In this document: positions 1 to 5,301 of the stretch, piece after piece
Numbering within the stretch: position 1 is the stretch's first letter
How the letters are laid out: each line of letters opens with the position of its first letter
Source of the DNA: Pseudomonadota bacterium
GTDB lineage: Bacteria > Pseudomonadota > Gammaproteobacteria > Acidiferrobacterales > UBA6901
DNA: 5,301 bases
Direction: 5' to 3'
Assembly: GCA_021783175.1 (NCBI GenBank)
Contig: JAJXUF010000205.1
Location: 1 to 5,301, forward strand
Made by a program: the position numbers and the translations under genes
Notes under the pieces: generated by a model
Told to the model about the DNA's origin: nothing
What the model saw: the letters and a program-made list of their open reading frames with translations, nothing else
The model's database searches: none

Positions 1-2
1 AA

Positions 3-1754
3 CCCATCATTGCGATCGCCAATTCCTTTACCCAGTTCGTGCCCGGACACGTCCATCTTAAAGACATGGGCCAGCTCGTGGCGCGCGAGATCGAGAAGGC
101 GGGCGGCATCGCCAAGGAATTCAACACGATCGCCGTTGACGACGGCATCGCCATGGGACACGACGGCATGCTGTATTCGCTGCCTTCGCGCGATTTGATC
201 GCGGACTCCGTAGAGTACATGGTGAACGCGCATTGCGCCGATGCATTGGTATGCATCTCCAACTGCGACAAGATCACCCCCGGCATGCTGATGGCCGCGA
301 TGCGCCTGAACATTCCCGTGGTGTTCGTTTCCGGCGGACCGATGGAGGCAGGCAAGGTGAATTTGCAGGGTAAGTCCAAAGGCCTGGACTTGATCGATGC
401 GATGGTGGCAGCGGCAGACAGCAGAGTCAGCGACGAAGATGTCGCAGCAATCGAACGTTCCGCCTGCCCTACTTGCGGTTCATGCTCCGGCATGTTCACC
501 GCGAACTCGATGAATTGCCTGACCGAAGCCCTGGGGTTGTCACTGCCCGGTAATGGCTCACTGGTGGCGACGCACGCCGACCGCAAGCAACTGTTCCTGC
601 GTGCCGGGCGCACCATCGTCGAATTGTGCGAGCGCTATTACGAACAGGACGATGCTTCGGTGTTGCCGCGCGGCATCGCCACCTTCGACGCCTTCGAGAA
701 TGCGATGACGCTGGATATTGCCATGGGTGGTTCGACCAATACCGTGTTGCACCTGCTCGCCATTGCGCGCGAAGCCGAAGTAGATTTCACCATGAAAGAC
801 ATGGACCGACTGTCGCGCCATGTTCCGACCCTGTGCAAAGTCGCGCCTTCGTCCGAGTATCACCTGGAAGACGTGCACCGCGCAGGCGGAATTGCGGCGA
901 TTCTGGGCGAGCTGGATCGTGCCGGATTGCTGCATGGCGAGGTGAGTACGGTCCATAGCAAAACGCTGCGCGACGGACTCAAGCAGTGGGATATCGCACA
1001 AAGCAACGATGACGCGGTGAAAAAATTCTTCCGCGCTGCTCCGGGCGGAATCATCACCACCATCGCCTTCTCGCAATCCATGCTGTATCCGGACCTGGAT
1101 ACGGATCGGGCGCAGGGTTGCATACGCGACAAGGCACATGCCTATTCCAAAGACGGCGGGCTGGCGGTGTTGCACGGCAACATTGCGCTCGACGGCTGCA
1201 TCGTGAAGACCGCCGGCGTGGATGAGAGCATTTTGAAATTCAGCGGGCGCGCGCGCCTGTTCGAAAGTCAGGACGCGGCGTCGGCAGGTATTCTCGCCGA
1301 CCAGATCGTTGCGGGCGATGTGGTGGTGATCCGTTATGAAGGACCGAAAGGCGGCCCGGGCATGCAGGAGATGCTGTATCCGACCTCGTACCTGAAATCG
1401 AAAGGCATGGGCAAGGTCTGTGCGCTGCTTACCGACGGGCGTTTTTCGGGCGGCACGTCCGGTTTGAGCATCGGCCATGTTTCGCCGGAGGCGGCCAGCG
1501 GCGGCGCAATCGGATTGGTGCAGGAAGGCGACCGCATCGAGATCGACATTCCGCAACGCAGCATCAATCTGGCGATCACGGACGCCGAGCTGGCGCAACG
1601 ACGCGCTGCAATGGAAGCAAAAGGCAAACTTGCATGGAAGCCGGTGGAAGTTCGTCAGCGTAAAGTGTCGCCAGCGCTCAGGGCCTACGCTGCCATGGTG
1701 ACCAGCGCCGACAAGGGAGCAGTAAGAGACGTGTCACAGGTGGAGAACAAGTAG
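3..1754 (+). CDS. ilvD: Dihydroxyacid dehydratase, 5' end outside the window
   Basis: IlvD dehydrates 2,3-dihydroxy-isovalerate and 2,3-dihydroxy-3-methylvalerate to the 2-keto acids that become valine, leucine and isoleucine; it is a cytosolic Fe-S enzyme. 583 codons are visible, reading [16 protein letters not shown] from base 3, against about 616 in E. coli IlvD, so roughly 34 N-terminal residues lie upstream. A GTG at 39 is in frame but falls inside this conserved stretch and is not the start. Seen: [10 protein letters not shown] (about 132-161), CISNCDK with the cluster Cys codon at 264-266 and the metal-binding Asp and carbamylated Lys just after it, [15 protein letters not shown] with the probable second cluster Cys at 483-485, [14 protein letters not shown], and [15 protein letters not shown] from 1434. 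The C-terminal SADKGAVRD motif is intact. It is the E. coli-like class, which lacks the third cysteine of the plant-type [2Fe-2S] enzymes. No damage is seen. The promoter lies outside the window. Confidence 0.98.
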   Translation, partial: PIIAIANSFTQFVPGHVHLKDMGQLVAREIEKAGGIAKEFNTIAVDDGIAMGHDGMLYSLPSRDLIADSVEYMVNAHCADALVCISNCDKITPGMLMAAMRLNIPVVFVSGGPMEAGKVNLQGKSKGLDLIDAMVAAADSRVSDEDVAAIERSACPTCGSCSGMFTANSMNCLTEALGLSLPGNGSLVATHADRKQLFLRAGRTIVELCERYYEQDDASVLPRGIATFDAFENAMTLDIAMGGSTNTVLHLLAIAREAEVDFTMKDMDRLSRHVPTLCKVAPSSEYHLEDVHRAGGIAAILGELDRAGLLHGEVSTVHSKTLRDGLKQWDIAQSNDDAVKKFFRAAPGGIITTIAFSQSMLYPDLDTDRAQGCIRDKAHAYSKDGGLAVLHGNIALDGCIVKTAGVDESILKFSGRARLFESQDAASAGILADQIVAGDVVVIRYEGPKGGPGMQEMLYPTSYLKSKGMGKVCALLTDGRFSGGTSGLSIGHVSPEAASGGAIGLVQEGDRIEIDIPQRSINLAITDAELAQRRAAMEAKGKLAWKPVEVRQRKVSPALRAYAAMVTSADKGAVRDVSQVENK

Positions 1755-1770
1755 CGCAATAAAGCAAGGG

Positions 1771-1778
1771 AAGGACGG
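1771..1778 (+). promoter_or_regulatory. Ribosome binding site of the ParA-like gene
   Basis: The purine-rich AAGGACGG contains AGGA at 1772-1775, seven bases before the GTG codon at 1783. This supports GTG as the start. The site sits within the 28-base gap after ilvD, where no terminator or promoter is visible, so the gene is probably co-transcribed with ilvD. Confidence 0.7.
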
Positions 1779-1782
1779 TAGC

Positions 1783-2403
1783 GTGAAAGCAATACTGGTT
1801 GCAAATCCCAAGGGCGGCAGCGGCAAAACTACATTGTCCACCAATATAGCGGGCTATCTTGCTTCGCGCGGGCAACGCGTTGCGATAATGGATCTGGACC
1901 GGCAAAAGTCGGCGACACAATGGCTGGAAAATCGTCCGCGCAGCTTGCCCGGCATCGAGTTGATGCACTCGGAGTCGGATATGAATGCGCCGGTGGACTG
2001 GCTGGTGATCGATTCTCCCGCGGGGTTGCACGGAAAGAATCTGGAACATGCTTTGCGGTTGGTGCACAAGGTGATCGTCCCCATTGCCCCGTCAGCTTTC
2101 GATATCCAGGCCAGCCGTGATTTCCTGCAAGCCCTGCATCACGAAAAGACCGTACGCAAAGGAAAGATATTTGTCGGTGTGGTTGGCATGCGTATGGATT
2201 CGCGCACTCGCGCGGCACTCACGCTGGAACAGTTTCTGAAAGGTCTGGATCTGCCGATACTTGCTTATCTGCGTGAAGCGCAGGTTTACGTCAATGCGGC
2301 TTTCGAGGGCAAGACCCTGTTCGACCTGCCGCCCTCGCTGGCGGAGCGAGAGCTGGAACAATGGGCATACCTCATCAACTGGATGGAGCGCACGGAAGAG
2401 TAG
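1783..2403 (+). CDS. Small ParA/MinD-family ATPase, orphan
   Basis: A 206-residue P-loop ATPase of the ParA/MinD (SIMIBI) class. Such proteins dimerise on ATP and position plasmids, chromosomes or large protein complexes. Seen: the deviant Walker A box NPKGGSGKTT at residues 8-17, with signature Lys10 and catalytic Lys15; the Walker A' segment VAIMDLDRQKSATQW at 33-47 (Arg replaces the Pro usual in DxDPQ); Walker B WLVIDSPAG at 73-81; and the typical C-terminal REAQVYVNAAFEGKTLFDLP. There is no N-terminal helix-turn-helix, so length and layout match the short chromosomal or type Ib ParA proteins. The start is GTG with a good ribosome binding site, and the N-terminal beta strand leads directly into the P-loop. 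Its neighbours are ilvD, 28 bases upstream, and a cytochrome c gene after a long gap. No ParB, carboxysome or chemotaxis gene is visible, so the cargo cannot be inferred. Family assignment is secure; role is unknown. Confidence 0.93.
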   Translation: MKAILVANPKGGSGKTTLSTNIAGYLASRGQRVAIMDLDRQKSATQWLENRPRSLPGIELMHSESDMNAPVDWLVIDSPAGLHGKNLEHALRLVHKVIVPIAPSAFDIQASRDFLQALHHEKTVRKGKIFVGVVGMRMDSRTRAALTLEQFLKGLDLPILAYLREAQVYVNAAFEGKTLFDLPPSLAERELEQWAYLINWMERTEE

Positions 2404-2615
2404 CCATGTTCTTGTCGTTGGTTAAAGTGCCAGTCATTACCGTGTCAATTTCCCGATAAAAATCAAAATGAACGAGTGAGTCAGCAAGGGTGATTCAAGT
2501 GTTTGAGTTTATAAAAATCATATTTGCTCAATAAGTTATGATCGGCAGGCAGCGATGTTGAACGAATGTCAACGCAACTGGCAGTGCGGGCGTTGATTAG
2601 GATACGCTGATGAAG

Positions 2616-2625
2616 GTTTGCAAAC
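2616..2625. repeat. Perfect 10-base palindrome GTTTGCAAAC
   Basis: GTTTG at 2616-2620 is followed directly by its reverse complement CAAAC at 2621-2625. It overlaps the -35 hexamer of the candidate cytochrome promoter, a position where a dimeric regulator could bind. The pentamer GTTTG recurs several times between 2654 and 2684. Operator function is inferred from position and symmetry only; a 10-base dyad can arise by chance. Confidence 0.4.
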
Positions 2626-2645
2626 AGGGGCATGTTGTTTAGAAT
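2617..2645 (+). promoter_or_regulatory. Candidate sigma-70 promoter of the cytochrome c gene
   Basis: The -35 hexamer TTTGCA (2617-2622, 4 of 6 consensus bases) is separated by 17 bases from the -10 hexamer TAGAAT (2640-2645, 5 of 6). Transcription would begin near 2652, giving a leader of about 65 bases that includes the TTTGAC repeats. A rival is TTGACG (2671-2676), 17 bases, CATAAC (2694-2699), but that would start transcription about where the ribosome binding site begins, so it is less attractive. Confidence 0.45.
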
Positions 2646-2658
2646 GCGCTTCCGTTTG

Positions 2659-2686
2659 TTTGACTTTCGTTTGACGTTTGTTTGAC
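2659..2686 (+). repeat. Three TTTGAC direct repeats, 11-base period
   Basis: TTTGAC occurs at 2659-2664, 2670-2675 and 2681-2686, each start exactly 11 bases after the last. The outer two copies belong to a longer shared 12-mer, CGTTTGTTTGAC (2653-2664 and 2675-2686). The array lies 31-58 bases before the cytochrome start codon. It may be an operator array with sites on one DNA face, a set of overlapping -35-like elements, or a product of local duplication. Confidence 0.65.
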
Positions 2687-2706
2687 AAATAGACATAACT
2701 AAAAAT

Positions 2707-2710
2707 GGAG
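2707..2710 (+). promoter_or_regulatory. Ribosome binding site deciding the cytochrome c start
   Basis: GGAG lies six bases before the ATG at 2717. An earlier in-frame ATG at 2705 overlaps this GGAG and so cannot use it; that start would also add MEKD before the signal peptide. The site therefore favours 2717. Confidence 0.8.
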
Positions 2711-2716
2711 AAAGAT

Positions 2717-3040
2717 ATGAAATCTATCGTTGTTTGCATGATTGCAGCTGCAGGCCTGATGGCAGCAGGTTCTTCAATGGCAACTGATATGCCTGAGTTG
2801 GCCAAGAAGAGCAACTGTACTACTTGCCATGCTATCGACAAGAAGCTGGTGGGTCCTGCCTGGATGGACGTTGCCAAAAAGTACAAGGGCGATGCCGGTG
2901 CAGAAGCCAAGTTGGAAGCCAAGGTTGCCAAGGGTGGTGCCGGTGCTTGGGGTACCATGCCCATGCCTCCCAATGCTCCAAGAGTTTCGGCAGCAGATAC
3001 CAAAACTCTGGTTAGCTTCATTCTTGGTCTGGCCAAGTAA
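2717..3040 (+). CDS. Periplasmic monohaem cytochrome c, c-551/c-552 (c8) type
   Basis: A small secreted electron carrier of 107 residues. Residues 1-22 form a signal peptide (Lys2, hydrophobic core, probable cleavage after SSMA), leaving about 85 residues, close to the ~82 of Pseudomonas c-551 and Nitrosomonas c-552. Haem attaches at CTTCH (Cys34, Cys37, His38); Met83 in PMPPN is the sixth iron ligand by analogy with c-551. VGPAWMDVAKKY and the C-terminal LVSFILGLAK match the family helices. Family members carry electrons in the periplasm to acceptors such as terminal oxidases or cd1 nitrite reductase; the partner here is unknown. The start at 2717 is set by GGAG at 2707-2710. A gap before it and a strong terminator after it suggest a single-gene transcript. 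Codon choice differs from its neighbours: none of its 21 alanines uses GCG, and glycine is mostly GGT, which could reflect high expression. Confidence 0.95.
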   Translation: MKSIVVCMIAAAGLMAAGSSMATDMPELAKKSNCTTCHAIDKKLVGPAWMDVAKKYKGDAGAEAKLEAKVAKGGAGAWGTMPMPPNAPRVSAADTKTLVSFILGLAK

Positions 3041-3059
3041 ATCTGGAAGCGATACCTCT

Positions 3060-3087
3060 AAAAAGGCCGACGCAAGTCGGCTTTTTT
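3060..3087 (+). terminator. Intrinsic terminator of the cytochrome c gene
   Basis: GCCGAC (3066-3071), a GCAA tetraloop (3072-3075) and GTCGGC (3076-3081) form a perfect 6-bp stem, followed by six T (3082-3087). A-rich bases 3060-3064 can pair with the T tract to lengthen the stem. It begins 20 bases after the cytochrome stop codon and lies just ahead of the next promoter, insulating the two units. Confidence 0.93.
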
Positions 3088-3105
3088 ATGTGCTGATTCG
3101 CTTAA

Positions 3106-3134
3106 TTGACAAGGGGTAGGGTGCTCCGCATAAT
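3106..3134 (+). promoter_or_regulatory. Near-consensus sigma-70 promoter of the liv operon
   Basis: TTGACA (3106-3111, 6 of 6) and CATAAT (3129-3134, 5 of 6) are separated by the ideal 17 bases. Transcription should start near 3141, giving a leader of about 27 bases. It lies between the cytochrome terminator and the binding-protein gene on the same strand. I see no obvious operator, and the leader is too short for a riboswitch. Confidence 0.85.
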
Positions 3135-3167
3135 CCGGACACTTCATTAAGCCGCCGGATTTCCACC

Positions 3168-4349
3168 ATGTCGATCAATAAATTCTCCCTGTTTGTCGTA
3201 TTCGGCTTCGCCCTCGCCGGATGCGGGAAAAGTGAGACGGCATCGAATCCTGCAGCGACTTCAGACGAACTCACGGTCAGGATCGGCGCCGCCGCACCGC
3301 TCACCGGTCCGCAGGCGCATATCGGCAAGGACAACGAGAACGGCACGCGTATGGCGATCGATGACGCGAATGCCAGGGGTGTGACCATCGGCGGCAAGAA
3401 AGCACACTTCGAGTTGCTGAGCGAGGACGACCAGACCGATCCGAAAACGGCGACCATCGTGGCACAGCAACTGGTCGATGCAAAAGTGAACGGTGTGATC
3501 GGACACCTCAATTCCGGCACCACCATCCCCGCTTCCGCCATCTACTTCAAGAATGGCATTCCGCAGATATCGCCTTCCGCTACTGCGGTCAGATACACCG
3601 CCCAGGGTTACAAGACCGCGTTCCGTGTGATGAGCAACGATGCCCAGCAAGGCAAGGCGCTGGGCGAATTTGCAGCCAGGATGCTGGGTGCGAAGCAGAT
3701 CGCAGTGATAGACGACCGGACCGCCTACGGGCAAGGCTTGGCGGATGAGTTCGTCAAATCCGCCGAAGCCAATGGTGCAAAGATCATCGTGCGCGAATAC
3801 ACCTCCGACAAGGCGGTGGACTTCACCGCGGTGCTGACCTCGATCAAGGGCAAGCAGCCCGACTTGTTGTTCTTCGGCGGAATGGATCCACAGGGCGTAC
3901 CCATGATCAAGCAACTGCGGGCATTGGGCATCAAGACGCAATTCATGATGGGCGACGGCGGTTATACGCCGAAGCTGATCGAACTGGCCGGCGATGCGGC
4001 GGAAAGTGTGTACGCTTCACTACCCGGCGTGCCGCTGGACAACATGCCGAGCGGGAGGGATTTCGCCAAACGCTATGAAGAACGTTTCCATCAACCTATC
4101 CAGCTCTATGCTCCGTATTGCTACGACGCGGTCAACGTGATGATCGCGGCGATGCAGAAGGCCGGCTCCGCCGAGCCCGAGAAATATCTGCCGAAGATAG
4201 GCAAGACCGAGATGGACGGTGTAACGGCGAGAATCGCGTTCGACGAGAAGGGCGACATCAAGGGCGGTGCGGTCACCGTGTATCAGGTGCGCCAGGGTAA
4301 ATGGGTTGCCGTGCAGACGATGGGCGGTGCGCCCGCAGCCAAGCCGTGA
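3168..4349 (+). CDS. Branched-chain amino acid-type ABC transporter substrate-binding protein, probable lipoprotein
   Basis: A 393-residue binding protein of the LivJ/LivK family (type I periplasmic fold), which captures leucine, isoleucine, valine or related ligands and hands them to a LivHM permease. Residues 1-18 form an export signal ending in the lipobox LAGC, so Cys19 is probably lipid-modified; a flexible Ser/Thr/Ala-rich linker runs to about 34. The domain opens with VRIGAAAPLTGP (38-48). By ungapped comparison with remembered E. coli LivJ, GHLNSGTTIPAS (112-123) and SATA (137-140) are ligand-loop segments, and Asp263 in MGDGG aligns with the LivJ Glu that contacts the ligand amino group. 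FDEKGDIKGG (358-367) is a typical C-terminal segment. The Shine-Dalgarno match before ATG 3168 is poor, but the signal peptide supports this start. It is the first gene after a strong promoter and precedes livH by 70 bases with a hairpin between. Ligand specificity cannot be fixed from sequence; other amino acids, amides or aromatic acids are possible in this family. Confidence 0.93.
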   Translation: MSINKFSLFVVFGFALAGCGKSETASNPAATSDELTVRIGAAAPLTGPQAHIGKDNENGTRMAIDDANARGVTIGGKKAHFELLSEDDQTDPKTATIVAQQLVDAKVNGVIGHLNSGTTIPASAIYFKNGIPQISPSATAVRYTAQGYKTAFRVMSNDAQQGKALGEFAARMLGAKQIAVIDDRTAYGQGLADEFVKSAEANGAKIIVREYTSDKAVDFTAVLTSIKGKQPDLLFFGGMDPQGVPMIKQLRALGIKTQFMMGDGGYTPKLIELAGDAAESVYASLPGVPLDNMPSGRDFAKRYEERFHQPIQLYAPYCYDAVNVMIAAMQKAGSAEPEKYLPKIGKTEMDGVTARIAFDEKGDIKGGAVTVYQVRQGKWVAVQTMGGAPAAKP

Positions 4350-4367
4350 GCGGGTTTGCAGTTATGG

Positions 4368-4397
4368 AAAGCGACACCGGGCGTGTCGCTTTTTCTT
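4368..4397 (+). terminator. Intercistronic hairpin, terminator or attenuator-like
   Basis: AAAGCGACAC (4368-4377) pairs perfectly with GTGTCGCTTT (4383-4392) around a 5-base loop, and the T-rich run continues to 4397 (TTTTTCTT overall from 4390). The shape is that of an intrinsic terminator, but livH follows only 22 bases later in the same operon. Partial termination, or protection of the upstream mRNA 3' end, would give more binding protein than permease. The function is inferred. Confidence 0.8.
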
Positions 4398-4419
4398 CGT
4401 GTAGATCACCAAAGTAGCC

Positions 4420-5301
4420 GTGGAAATCCTTCTTCAACAGATCGTCAATGGCCTGGTGCAGGGCAGCGTCTATGCCCTGGTGGCGCTGGGCTACACCATG
4501 GTGTACGGCATTCTCGGCCTGATCAATTTCGCGCACGGCGAAGTGGTGATGATAGGCGCGATGATCGCACTGACCGTGCTGCAAGCCTTGCTGACGGCCG
4601 CCTTTGCGCCTGTACTGGCGGTGTTGTTCAGCCTGCTGGCGGCGATGGCGGTGTGCATGGCGCTGGGTTACAGCATCGAACGCATCGCTTATCGCCCGTT
4701 GCGCAATGCGCCGCGCCTGGCACCGCTGATCACCGCCATCGGCGTCTCCATCGTGTTGCAGAATCTGGCGATGATGATCTGGGGGCGCGAATATCACGCC
4801 TTCCCGTTGCCGTTCACCAGCGCCTCGCACCAGTTCGCCGGGGCAATAGTGAACGATGTGCAGATTGCAATCGTCATCGTCGCGTTGCTCATCATGTCTG
4901 CCTTGATGTGGCTGGTACATCGCACCCGCATGGGCAGGGCGATGCGCGCCGTGTCTGAGAATCCGGCTGCGGCAGCGCTGATGGGCGTGGATATCAACCG
5001 CGTCATATCCACCACCTTCATGCTCGGCTCGGCGCTGGCCGCCATCGCCGGTTTCATGGTGAGTGCGAACTACGGCATCGTGCATTACTACATGGGCTTC
5101 ATGCTCGGCCTGAAAGCGTTCACTGCAGCGGTACTCGGCGGCATCGGCAATTTGCGCGGGGCGATGCTGGGCGGGGTGCTGCTCGGATTGATCGAAAGCC
5201 TGGGCGCGGGCTACATCGGCGATATAACCGGCGGCTTCCTCGGCAGCAATTACCAGGATGTGTTCGCTTTCTTCGTCCTGATTGCGGTGTTGATCCTGCG
5301 C
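4420..5301 (+). CDS. livH: Branched-chain amino acid ABC transporter permease LivH, 3' end outside the window
   Basis: One of two inner-membrane permease subunits of the high-affinity branched-chain amino acid importer; it pairs with LivM and is powered by LivG and LivF. 294 residues are visible, open to the window edge, against 308 in E. coli LivH. The N-terminus LLQQIVNGLVQGSVYALVALGYTMVYGILGLINFAHGE closely follows E. coli LivH. Other family landmarks are IERIAYRPLRNAPRL (86-100), RTRMGRAMRAVSENPAAAALMGVDINRV (168-195), the cytoplasmic loop likely to contact the ATPases, and MGFMLGLKAFTAAVLGGIGNLRGAMLGG (225-252). Several hydrophobic membrane segments are evident. GTG 4420 is forced: a stop lies in frame at 4402 and no other start codon intervenes. 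No strong ribosome binding site is seen. livM, livG and livF are expected downstream. A urea-type UrtB is less likely given the LivH-like N-terminus and length. Confidence 0.95.
   Translation, partial: MEILLQQIVNGLVQGSVYALVALGYTMVYGILGLINFAHGEVVMIGAMIALTVLQALLTAAFAPVLAVLFSLLAAMAVCMALGYSIERIAYRPLRNAPRLAPLITAIGVSIVLQNLAMMIWGREYHAFPLPFTSASHQFAGAIVNDVQIAIVIVALLIMSALMWLVHRTRMGRAMRAVSENPAAAALMGVDINRVISTTFMLGSALAAIAGFMVSANYGIVHYYMGFMLGLKAFTAAVLGGIGNLRGAMLGGVLLGLIESLGAGYIGDITGGFLGSNYQDVFAFFVLIAVLILR

Larger units (their letters stand above)
2404..2716. other. Intergenic control region, AT-rich
   Basis: About 310 bases separate the ATPase from the cytochrome c start. The stretch is visibly richer in A/T than the genes either side. 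No convincing protein gene or terminator is seen for the upstream operon. It holds a candidate promoter (2617-2645), a perfect palindrome (2616-2625), three spaced TTTGAC repeats (2659-2686) and the cytochrome ribosome binding site (2707-2710). The 5' half (2404-2610) shows only weak dyads and nothing I can name. Confidence 0.6.

Noticed and set aside
39..41. GTG at 39 as the start of ilvD
   Set aside because: The frame is open and conserved upstream to the window edge ([12 protein letters not shown]), and a start here would remove a core part of the enzyme.
558..1598. Long open frame of 346 codons on the minus strand opposite ilvD
   Set aside because: It lies wholly within the well-conserved ilvD coding sequence and its translation is rich in Arg, His and Gln without any family motif, as expected for an antisense frame of GC-rich coding DNA.
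2557..2573. FNR/ANR-like dyad GTTGA-N7-TCAAC
   Set aside because: FNR-family sites need six bases between TTGA and TCAA; here there are seven, and the position is about 85 bases before the likely transcription start.
2593..2606. Possible FNR half-site TTGAT followed by TAGG and ATACG
   Set aside because: The second half matches the ATCAA consensus poorly, and its distance from the candidate transcription start does not match a typical activator position.
2481..2696. Minus-strand open frame of 71 codons in the intergenic gap
   Set aside because: No recognisable domain, no clear ribosome binding site, and it overlaps the cytochrome control region. A small gene cannot be excluded but is not supported.
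2705..2716. Earlier ATG start for the cytochrome c gene
   Set aside because: The ATG overlaps the GGAG ribosome binding site that serves the ATG at 2717, and it would add two acidic residues before the signal peptide.
4356..4958. Plus-strand open frame of 200 codons overlapping livH in another frame
   Set aside because: Its translation is Arg/Gly/His-rich with no domain, and the frame beginning at 4420 gives a clear LivH sequence over the same bases.
4273..5085. Minus-strand open frame of 270 codons opposite livH
   Set aside because: Low-complexity His/Arg/Gln/Asp-rich translation with no recognisable domain; livH on the + strand accounts for the region.

Overview
The window reads as ordinary chromosomal DNA from a Gram-negative proteobacterium, most likely a betaproteobacterium. 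This rests on the E. coli-like class of dihydroxyacid dehydratase, a small cytochrome c that resembles the c-551/c-552 proteins of Pseudomonas and Nitrosomonas, and a moderately GC-rich, GCG/GGC-heavy codon usage in most genes. A Nitrosomonadales or Gallionellaceae-type relative is a guess from remembered protein similarity and was not searched. All five genes lie on the + strand.

Layout: (1) positions 1-1754 hold ilvD without its first ~34 codons, the dihydroxyacid dehydratase of branched-chain amino acid synthesis. (2) After 28 bases comes a small ParA/MinD-type ATPase gene (1783-2403), with no parB or recognisable cargo gene in view. (3) A ~310-base, comparatively AT-rich gap (2404-2716) holds a plausible sigma-70 promoter, a perfect 10-base palindrome, and three TTTGAC repeats spaced exactly 11 bases apart. 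(4) A secreted monohaem cytochrome c gene follows (2717-3040), closed by a strong intrinsic terminator (3060-3087), so it is probably a single-gene unit. (5) A near-consensus promoter (TTGACA, 17 bases, CATAAT) at 3106-3134 drives a branched-chain amino acid-type ABC transporter operon. Its first gene encodes a substrate-binding protein with a lipobox (3168-4349). A terminator-like hairpin (4368-4397) separates it from livH (4420 to the window edge), which lacks about 10-20 C-terminal residues.

The genes at the two ends share branched-chain amino acid metabolism: IlvD makes the keto-acid precursors of valine, isoleucine and leucine, and the Liv-type transporter probably imports these or related amino acids. 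livM, livG and livF are expected just beyond the right edge. The ATPase and the cytochrome between them have no evident functional tie to that theme.

I see no CRISPR array, tRNA, rRNA, insertion sequence or phage gene, and no convincing undescribed system. The points most worth a second look are the repeat-rich cytochrome control region, the hairpin inside the liv operon, and the orphan ParA ATPase.
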